Positions 1-7,224 of a stretch of DNA of 9,204 nucleotides are shown here, piece after piece (within the stretch, counting starts at the first letter, position 1; the number at the start of each line of letters is the position of its first letter). This DNA is from an uncultured Oscillospiraceae bacterium (GTDB taxonomy: Bacteria > Bacillota > Clostridia > Oscillospirales > Oscillospiraceae). The notes below the pieces were generated by a model. It saw only the letters and a program-made list of their open reading frames with translations. It had not been told where the DNA came from and did no database searches. The stretch covers positions 1 through 9,204 of the forward strand of contig CAKTVN010000053.1 in NCBI GenBank assembly GCA_934623545.1, written 5' to 3'. The position numbers and the translations under genes were made by a program.

Positions 1-788
1 CACGGCCGGACTATGACGGCGGGCTCGGCTTCCTGTTCAAGTGGAACATGGGCTGGATGAACGATATGCTCCGGTACATGTCGCTCGACCCGCTCTACCG
101 CAAGGGCGACCACAACGCGCTGACCTTCTCGATGACCTACGCATTCTCGGAGAATTTCATCCTGCCGCTGAGCCACGATGAGGTCGTGCACGGAAAATGT
201 TCTCTGATCGGAAAAATGCCGGGCAATTACGACGACAAATTCGCAAACCTGAGAGTATTCTATGCCTATCAGATGGCGCACCCCGGCAAGAAGCTCAACT
301 TCATGGGAAACGAGTTCGCGCAGTTCATCGAGTGGAACTACACGCAGGGGCTCGACTGGGTGCTGCTGGACTATGACCGGCACCGCCAGATGCAGAGCTT
401 CGTGCGCGAGCTCAACCACTTCTATCTGGACAACCCCCAGCTCTGGGAGAACGACAGCGACTGGGACGGCTTCCAGTGGATCGACTGCGATGACCGCGAC
501 CGCAGCATCGTCACCTTCCGCCGCCGCAGCCGCAGCGGAAAGGAGCTGGTCGTGATCTGCAATTTCTGCCCCGTCGTGCGCGAGCATTACCGCGTCGGGC
601 TTCCGAAGAGCGGCTGGTATGTCCCGGTCCTCAACACGGATGAATCGCGCTTCGGCGGCTATGGCTTCCTGGCGCGGGCGCAGAAGGCGGAAAAGAAGCC
701 GTATCAAAATCTCCCATACTCGGCGGAGTTCTATATCCCGCCGATGAGCGTGACCTATTATCAGCTCCGGCGCTCCAAGCCGGACTGA
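1..788 (+). CDS. glgB: 1,4-alpha-glucan branching enzyme GlgB, C-terminal part (5' end outside window)
   Basis: GlgB (GH13) cuts alpha-1,4 glucan chains and re-attaches the piece by an alpha-1,6 bond, creating the branches of glycogen in the cytoplasm. The reading frame is open from base 3, giving 261 residues before TGA at 786-788; the gene has no start here. GlgB is usually about 630-730 residues, so roughly the last 40% is present. The opening stretch YDGGLGFLFKWNMGWMND is highly typical of GlgB. GH13 conserved region IV follows as LPLSHDEVVHGK, with the transition-state-stabilising Asp at bases 177-179. The nucleophile Asp and acid/base Glu must lie upstream and cannot be checked. The last 100 or so residues form the all-beta C-terminal domain, including RSIVTFRRR and a conserved end near PPMSVTYYQLRR. 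It lies 42 nt before glgC, consistent with being the first gene of a glgBCDAP operon. Identification is very secure; only completeness is unknown. Confidence 0.97.
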   Translation, partial: RPDYDGGLGFLFKWNMGWMNDMLRYMSLDPLYRKGDHNALTFSMTYAFSENFILPLSHDEVVHGKCSLIGKMPGNYDDKFANLRVFYAYQMAHPGKKLNFMGNEFAQFIEWNYTQGLDWVLLDYDRHRQMQSFVRELNHFYLDNPQLWENDSDWDGFQWIDCDDRDRSIVTFRRRSRSGKELVVICNFCPVVREHYRVGLPKSGWYVPVLNTDESRFGGYGFLARAQKAEKKPYQNLPYSAEFYIPPMSVTYYQLRRSKPD

Positions 789-830
789 CCCATAGAAAAG
801 AACAGAGAAATCTACACAGGAGGAACCGTT

Positions 831-2015
<1,185 letters not shown>

Positions 2016-2040
2016 CGCGGAAGAAAAGGAGGATACGACT

Positions 2041-3153
2041 ATGGATATGATGGGCATCATTTTCTCCAACATCTACGACAACAACATGGGCGAGCTGACC
2101 CGGGAGCGGACCTCCGCATCCATCCCCTTCGGCGGGCGCTACCGGCAGATCGACTTCATCCTTTCCAACATGGCAAACTCCGGCATCCGCGACATCGGCA
2201 TCATCACAAAATACAACTATCAGTCCCTGATGGACCACCTCGGCAACTGCGACGAGTGGGATCTCAAGCTCGGCGACGGCGTGCGCTTCCTGCCGCCCTA
2301 CGCCACCGGTCACACCGGCGCCTACCGCGGCAAGCTCGAGGCGCTTCAGACGGCGCTGCCCGTGCTTGAGCGCAACGAGAGCGACTACGTTGTCCTTGCC
2401 GACACGACCGTGCTCTGCACGATCAATTTCCTTGAAATTCTGGAAAAGCACGTCGAGTCCGGCTGCGACATCACCGTTGTCGCCAAGGAGGGCAAGTGCG
2501 ACGGCGTCAAGGTCCAGCAGCTCGCGCTGAAGCTCGACGAGAGCGGACAGCTGGTCGATCTGGCTGCCGGCTACTGCGCCCCGGCGGAATATCTCGAGGG
2601 CATGAGTATGTTCATCATGAGCCGCAAAAAGCTCATCTCCGTCATCCGCGACATGGTCCCGCACGGGAAATACCACTTCGAGCGTGACTTCATCCTTCAG
2701 CACTACCTCGATGGGAAGCTGAAGGTCAACGTCTATCCGTTCCACAACGTCGCGCTGTTCAACGAGAGCGTTCTGGAATACTACAACAACAGCATGGCGC
2801 TCTTGCAGGAGGATGTCCGCCACAGCCTGTTCCGCAGCGAGGTCCCGATCTACACCAAGGTCCGCGATGCGGTCCCGACGCTGTTCGGCGAGACCGGGCA
2901 GGCGCCCAACTGCGTGATCGCCGACGGCTGCCACCTGTTTGGCTACGCCGAGAACTGCGTGCTGTTCCGCGAGGTCAACATCGACGAGGGCGCGGACGTG
3001 CGCGACAGCATCATCATGCAGGGCAGCCGCATCGGCGCGGGCGCGAAGCTGCGCTATGTCATCCTCGATAAGAACGTCGTCATCAAGCCCGGCACACAGC
3101 TGCTCGGCTCGCCCGACCATCCGCTGGTCATCAACAAAGGAGCTGTCATATGA
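2041..3153 (+). CDS. glgD: GlgD, non-catalytic/regulatory paralogue of ADP-glucose pyrophosphorylase
   Basis: GlgD is a diverged copy of GlgC found in Firmicutes directly after glgC; in Bacillus it forms a GlgC-GlgD complex and raises GlgC activity. The 370-residue protein keeps the fold landmarks IPFGGRYRQIDFILSN (28-42) and a C-terminal hexapeptide beta-helix from about residue 280 (for example CVIADGC, DSIIMQGSRIGAGAKL). The catalytic features are degraded. The GGxGxRL nucleotide loop is absent, with FSNIYDNNMGEL in its place. The GDHIYKMD motif has become ADTTVLCTIN, keeping the Asp (D121) but not its neighbours. The sugar-phosphate Lys of EEKP aligns with G177, and ASMGIYVF has become EGMSMFIM. 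A regulatory or assembly role with GlgC is therefore inferred. The ATG follows AGGAGG (2027-2032) by 8 nt and lies 25 nt after glgC. Its stop codon overlaps the glgA start. Confidence 0.95.
   Translation: MDMMGIIFSNIYDNNMGELTRERTSASIPFGGRYRQIDFILSNMANSGIRDIGIITKYNYQSLMDHLGNCDEWDLKLGDGVRFLPPYATGHTGAYRGKLEALQTALPVLERNESDYVVLADTTVLCTINFLEILEKHVESGCDITVVAKEGKCDGVKVQQLALKLDESGQLVDLAAGYCAPAEYLEGMSMFIMSRKKLISVIRDMVPHGKYHFERDFILQHYLDGKLKVNVYPFHNVALFNESVLEYYNNSMALLQEDVRHSLFRSEVPIYTKVRDAVPTLFGETGQAPNCVIADGCHLFGYAENCVLFREVNIDEGADVRDSIIMQGSRIGAGAKLRYVILDKNVVIKPGTQLLGSPDHPLVINKGAVI
3136..3153 (+). promoter_or_regulatory. glgA ribosome binding site inside glgD, with ATGA stop/start overlap
   Basis: AAAGGAG at 3136-3142 lies within the last glgD codons, 7 nt before the glgA ATG at 3150. 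The ATG overlaps the glgD TGA (3151-3153) as ATGA. This arrangement usually means translational coupling, so glgA output should follow glgD translation. The overlap is seen directly; the coupling is inferred. Confidence 0.85.
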
Positions 3154-4583
3154 AAATTGCAATGGTCGCCTCCGAGGCCGCCCCGTTCGTGAAAACGGGC
3201 GGTCTCGGCGATGTCATGCAGGCGCTGCCGCTGGCGCTGTCACAGATCCCGAAAAACGAAGTGAGCGTTTTTCTGCCGTTCTATGACTCGATCAAGTACA
3301 GCGACCGCTGGGAAAAGGAATTTCTGGGCTATTTCGACGTCCCGCTCGCCTGGCGGCGAGAGTATGTCGGCGTGTTCCGGCTCAAAACGCGCAAAAAGAA
3401 GCTGAAGATCTATTTCATCGACAACGAGCACTATTTCTGCCGCAGCCGGGTCTACGGCGAGCCGGACGACGGCGAGCGCTTCGCGTATTTCAGCAAGGCT
3501 GCCCTCGCGGCGATGGTCTTTGTCGGGCTCCAGCCGGACATCGTCCACTGCAACGACTGGCAGACGGCGCTCATCCCGCTGCTGCTCAAGACGGAGTACC
3601 GCGCCGCCTTCCCGGACACGAAGAGCATTTTTACCATCCACAACATCGAATATCAGGGAAAATGTGCCCTGAACTTCAACTATGACGTCCTCGGGCTGCC
3701 GGAGAGCTGCGACGAGGTGCTGCGCTTTGACGACTGCACAAACTTCATGAAGGCTGCCATCGTTACAGCAGACCGGGTGAATACCGTCTCGAAGACCTAT
3801 TGTGAGGAGCTGCGCTATCCGTACTATTCGCACGGGCTTTCCGGCGTGCTCGCCTCGCGCGGCGACGCCTTCTCCGGCATCACGAACGGCATCGACACCG
3901 ACCTGTTCGGACCGGAAAAAAGCGCCGGACTCGCCATGCACTATAACGTCAAGACCCGCAAGGAGGGCAAAGCCGCCAACAAGCTCGCGCTTCAGCGCGC
4001 GGTCGGGCTGCGCGAGGACGCAGACTGCGCCCTGCTCGTCATGGTCACGCGGCTTGCCGGGCACAAGGGCATCGACCTTCTGTGCTACATCGGCGAGCGT
4101 CTGATGCAGCGGCGCGTCCAGCTGCTCGTCATCGGCACGGGCGAAGAAAAATACGAATGGTTCCTGCAATATTTACAGGACCGCTTCCGCGGGCAGGCGG
4201 CGGCAAGTCTCTGCTTTGACGCGCAGCGCGCCAATCTCGCCTACGCCGGCGCGGATATGTATCTCATGCCGTCCAAGTCCGAGCCCTGCGGGCTTTCGCA
4301 GATCATCGCCATGCGCTTCGGGACCGTCCCGGTCGTCAACGCCACCGGCGGGCTCAAGGATACGGTCTCGCCCTACGACCCGAACAGCGAGCAGGGCAGG
4401 GGCTTTACCTTCCAGAGCTATAACGCCGACGATTTCCTCGCGGCGATCGACCGCGGACTTCAACTGTTTTACGACGAGCCGGAGAAGTGGGCGCGGCTGG
4501 CAGACAGCGACATGAGCATCGACAGCAGCTGGAAGCTCCCGGCGCAGGAATACATGGCGCTTTATGAAAAGGCGCGTTCCTGA
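3150..4583 (+). CDS. glgA: Glycogen synthase GlgA (ADP-glucose, GT5)
   Basis: GlgA transfers glucose from ADP-glucose to the non-reducing end of an alpha-1,4 glucan with retention of configuration. Its 477 residues match the E. coli and Firmicutes length, and landmarks fall within a few residues of E. coli numbering. The N-terminal GT5 domain starts with MKIAMVASEAAPFVKTGGLGDV, containing the ADP-glucose-binding K15-T-G-G-L. H164 lies in HNIEYQGK. ITNGIDTDLF marks the interdomain region. The C-terminal domain holds R301 and K306 (VTRLAGHKG), equivalent to E. coli R300/K305, and E378 in SEPCGLSQ, equivalent to E377. The segment just after reads VVNATGGLKDTV; E. coli has Arg-Arg before TGGL, so Asn here is a modest deviation. 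Granule-bound starch synthases also lack Arg there, so activity is not in doubt. The start is fixed by the glgD overlap and the internal ribosome site; glgP follows after 33 nt. Confidence 0.97.
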   Translation: MKIAMVASEAAPFVKTGGLGDVMQALPLALSQIPKNEVSVFLPFYDSIKYSDRWEKEFLGYFDVPLAWRREYVGVFRLKTRKKKLKIYFIDNEHYFCRSRVYGEPDDGERFAYFSKAALAAMVFVGLQPDIVHCNDWQTALIPLLLKTEYRAAFPDTKSIFTIHNIEYQGKCALNFNYDVLGLPESCDEVLRFDDCTNFMKAAIVTADRVNTVSKTYCEELRYPYYSHGLSGVLASRGDAFSGITNGIDTDLFGPEKSAGLAMHYNVKTRKEGKAANKLALQRAVGLREDADCALLVMVTRLAGHKGIDLLCYIGERLMQRRVQLLVIGTGEEKYEWFLQYLQDRFRGQAAASLCFDAQRANLAYAGADMYLMPSKSEPCGLSQIIAMRFGTVPVVNATGGLKDTVSPYDPNSEQGRGFTFQSYNADDFLAAIDRGLQLFYDEPEKWARLADSDMSIDSSWKLPAQEYMALYEKARS

Positions 4584-4616
4584 ACGTACAAATTCAATCA
4601 AAGGATCTACAGAAAT

Positions 4617-7028
4617 ATGACGCAAAATTTGAAAAAGAAAGAATTGCTCGGCAGATTGCAGGAGGTCTGCCTCAACACCTTCGGCTGCAAGCTGGAGGAG
4701 GCGACCGAAAAGCAGATGTACCGCGTCGTGTGTCTCTACACACGCGTGCTGATGGAGGAAAAGCGCCGCGCCTTCCGCGATACCGTGCGGGAAAAGGAGG
4801 GCAAGCAGGTCTATTATATGTCGATGGAATTTCTCGTCGGCACCTCGCTGCGCAACAACCTCTATAACCTCGGTCTGCTCGAGCTCACGGACGAGGTCCT
4901 GAAGGAGCACGGCTTCTCACTGGAGCATCTGTGCTGCCTCGACCCGGACGCCGGGCTTGGAAACGGCGGTCTCGGGCGGCTCGCCGCGTGCTATATGGAC
5001 TCCGCCTCCGGGCTGGGCTATCCGGTCACGGGCTTCTCCATCCGCTATGAGTTCGGCATCTTCAAGCAGAAGATCGTCGACGGCTGGCAGATGGAATTTC
5101 CGGACGACTGGCTGGAAATGGGCGACGTGTGGCTGCACACGCGCAAGGATGAAGCTGTCGAGGTCCGCTTCGGCGGAGACGTCCACGAATGGGTAGACGA
5201 AAACGGAAAATTCCGCGCCGCACAGGTCGGCTATCAGGCAGTCACGGCAGTGCCGCACGATATGTTCATCTCCGGCTGGCACAGCGATGCGGTCAACAAG
5301 CTCGTTTTGTGGAGCGCGACTGTCCCCGACAGCTTCGACATGGCGGCATTCTCGCGCGGCGACTATGTCCGCGCGCTGGAAAAGAACACGATGGCAGAGA
5401 CCATCTCCAAGGTGCTCTATCCGGCGGACGACCACATCGAGGGCAAGCGTCTGCGCCTGCGGCAGCAGTATCTGCTCGTCTCGGCATCGCTTCAGAGCAT
5501 CCTGAATGGGCACTACAAGCAGTACCGCACCTTCCGTAACCTTCCGGACAAGGTCGCCATCCACATCAACGACACCCATCCGGCGCTGTGCGTGCCGGAG
5601 CTGATGCGTCTGCTCGTCGACGAGCACGACTATTCCTGGGATGACGCGTGGGACATCACCTGCCGCACGCTTTCGTATACGAACCACACCGTCATGCAGG
5701 AGGCGCTCGAGCGCTGGAGCGTCGACCTGTTCCGCGAGCAGCTTCCGCGCATCTTCTCCATCACGCAGGAGATCAACCGCCGCCTCATGCTCCGTCTGGC
5801 GCAGGTCTATCCGAACGACCCCGGCAAGTGGGACTACATGGCGGTCATCGCGAATGGGGAAGTGCGGATGGCGAATCTCTGCCTCGCGTGCTGCCACATG
5901 GTCAACGGCGTTTCCAAGCTCCATACGGAAATTCTGGAGACGACCATCTTCCGCGATTATTACAATCTGAACCCGCAGGGCTTTACGAACGTCACCAACG
6001 GCATCGCCTACCGCCGCTGGCTCTGCCAGTCCAATCCGGAGCTCACCGCCTATTTGCAGGAGCTGATCGGCGACGGCTTCCTGAAGGATGCGACCGCGCT
6101 GGAGGGGCTGATGCAGTACCGCTCCGACCCGGCGGTCCTCGAAACGCTGCGGCGCATCAAGCGCATCAAAAAGCAGCAGCTGGCGAACCATATTGCACAA
6201 ACGGGCGGTGTCCTGCTCGACCCGGACAGCCTCTTCGACGTACAGGTCAAGCGCCTGCATGAGTATAAGCGGCAGCTTCTGAATGTGCTGCACATCCTGC
6301 ATCTCTATCTCGAGATCAAGGACCACCCGGACGCGCCGTTCGTGCCGCGCAGCTTCATCTTCGCGGCGAAGGCGTCGGCGGGCTACATCCGCGCAAAGCA
6401 GATCATCAGCCTGATCATCGCGGTCTCCAACCTCGTGAACTCCGACCCGCAGACGCGCGACAAGCTCAAGGTCGTCTTTGTCGAGGATTATAAGGTCTCG
6501 CTCGCCGAGATCATCATCCCCGCCGCCGAGCTGTCCGAGCAGATCTCCATCGCCGGCAAGGAGGCCTCCGGCACCGGCAATATGAAGCTCATGATCAACG
6601 GCGCCGTCACCATCGGCACGCTCGACGGCGCGAACGTCGAAATTCACGAGCAGGTGGGCGACGAAAATATGTTCCTGTTCGGCATGACCGCCGAGGAGGT
6701 CGAGGCGCTCTGGCGGCGCGGCTACCGCCCACGCGAGTTCCTCACGCCGGAGCTGGAGCGCATTTTGCAGATGCTGACCTCCGGCATTCTCGGGCAGCGC
6801 TTTGACGACATCTATGCCTCGCTCCTGACTGACCGTTTCGGCACTGCCGACGGCTATATGACCATCGCGGACTTCCAGAGCTATGCCGCTGCGCAGAAGC
6901 GCGCGTCGGAGACCTATCTCGACCGCGACCGCTTCGCGTCCATGATGCTGGTCAACACCGCGAAGGCGGGCATCTTCTCCGCCGACCGCGCGGTGCGCGA
7001 ATACGCCGAGCGCATTTGGACGCTCTAA
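4617..7028 (+). CDS. glgP: Glycogen/maltodextrin phosphorylase GlgP (GT35)
   Basis: GlgP uses phosphate and a PLP cofactor to release glucose-1-phosphate from non-reducing ends of glycogen, stopping a few residues before each branch. The 803 residues match bacterial family members (about 800-815). Landmarks in order: YYMSMEFLVG around 66-75; the glycine loop GLGNGGLGRL at 113-122; GYPVTGFSIRYEFGIFKQK; HINDTHPAL; VTNGI at 459-463; VKRLHEYKRQ at 544-553; and the phosphorylase signature EASGTGNMKLMIN with the PLP-anchoring Lys at K657. It ends YAERIWTL, a normal C terminus. No extended N-terminal phosphorylation region like that of animal enzymes is present. The preferred ATG has only AAAGGA (4600-4605) 11 nt upstream, a longer than ideal spacing; no better in-frame start is near, since the next Met is residue 34, inside the conserved N-terminal helix. 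Placement after glgA puts synthesis and breakdown on one transcript. glgP versus malP specificity cannot be read from sequence, but context favours glycogen. Confidence 0.96.
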   Translation: MTQNLKKKELLGRLQEVCLNTFGCKLEEATEKQMYRVVCLYTRVLMEEKRRAFRDTVREKEGKQVYYMSMEFLVGTSLRNNLYNLGLLELTDEVLKEHGFSLEHLCCLDPDAGLGNGGLGRLAACYMDSASGLGYPVTGFSIRYEFGIFKQKIVDGWQMEFPDDWLEMGDVWLHTRKDEAVEVRFGGDVHEWVDENGKFRAAQVGYQAVTAVPHDMFISGWHSDAVNKLVLWSATVPDSFDMAAFSRGDYVRALEKNTMAETISKVLYPADDHIEGKRLRLRQQYLLVSASLQSILNGHYKQYRTFRNLPDKVAIHINDTHPALCVPELMRLLVDEHDYSWDDAWDITCRTLSYTNHTVMQEALERWSVDLFREQLPRIFSITQEINRRLMLRLAQVYPNDPGKWDYMAVIANGEVRMANLCLACCHMVNGVSKLHTEILETTIFRDYYNLNPQGFTNVTNGIAYRRWLCQSNPELTAYLQELIGDGFLKDATALEGLMQYRSDPAVLETLRRIKRIKKQQLANHIAQTGGVLLDPDSLFDVQVKRLHEYKRQLLNVLHILHLYLEIKDHPDAPFVPRSFIFAAKASAGYIRAKQIISLIIAVSNLVNSDPQTRDKLKVVFVEDYKVSLAEIIIPAAELSEQISIAGKEASGTGNMKLMINGAVTIGTLDGANVEIHEQVGDENMFLFGMTAEEVEALWRRGYRPREFLTPELERILQMLTSGILGQRFDDIYASLLTDRFGTADGYMTIADFQSYAAAQKRASETYLDRDRFASMMLVNTAKAGIFSADRAVREYAERIWTL

Positions 7029-7030
7029 TA

Positions 7031-7192
7031 AGTAACCGATGATTCAATCGTCTGCGGTTATCAGCGGATCTTTTGCCCCAGCTGTGCAGTTTGAAAAACT
7101 TGAAATACACAAAGTATTTCTGCGTCTTTCAAACTTTCATCTGTGTCAAAATCTCTCGCCGACAACTCTTGTCGATTAAATCCTCGGTTACC
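7031..7192. repeat. ~160-bp imperfect palindrome, possible MITE or intergenic repeat element
   Basis: The gap between glgP and the GH13 gene (7029-7224) is almost filled by one long inverted repeat centred near 7111. The outer arms, 7032-7050 and 7173-7191, match at 17 of 19 positions and begin GTAACCGA / end TCGGTTAC. The middle arms (7051-7087 and 7136-7172) are equal in length and match at about half to two thirds of positions with one compensating shift. An inner pair AGTTTGAAA (7088-7096) / TTTCAAACT (7127-7135) is perfect, and the apex GAAATAC (7102-7108) / GTATTTC (7114-7120) closes a five-base loop, ACAAA. By hand count about 55 of 77 arm positions match. The element is about 42% GC against clearly GC-rich flanking genes. 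It begins right after the glgP stop and is flanked by TA on both sides (7029-7030, 7193-7194). There is no coding potential and no T-tract typical of an intrinsic terminator. The fold is seen directly; mobile origin is inferred. Confidence 0.7.
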
Positions 7193-7224
7193 TAAGTAGA
7201 AATTTCACACAAGGCAGGAAACCT

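Noticed and set aside
4917..6647. Long minus-strand open frame (576 codons) antisense to glgP
   Set aside because: It mirrors the codon structure of a GC-rich gene, shows no recognisable domain, is rich in Arg, Asp, Ala and Val as expected for antisense shadow, and glgP on the other strand is unmistakable.
7091..7105. TTGAAA direct repeat (9-bp period) as a regulator operator or CRISPR-like repeat
   Set aside because: There are only two short copies, one being part of the palindrome arm; no further repeats or spacers and no match to a known operator pattern such as a cre site.
7088..7135. Inner hairpin as an ordinary intrinsic terminator for glgP
   Set aside because: The stem is AT-rich and interrupted, and no T-run follows. 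The inverted symmetry extends over the full 160 bp, so a simple terminator does not explain it.
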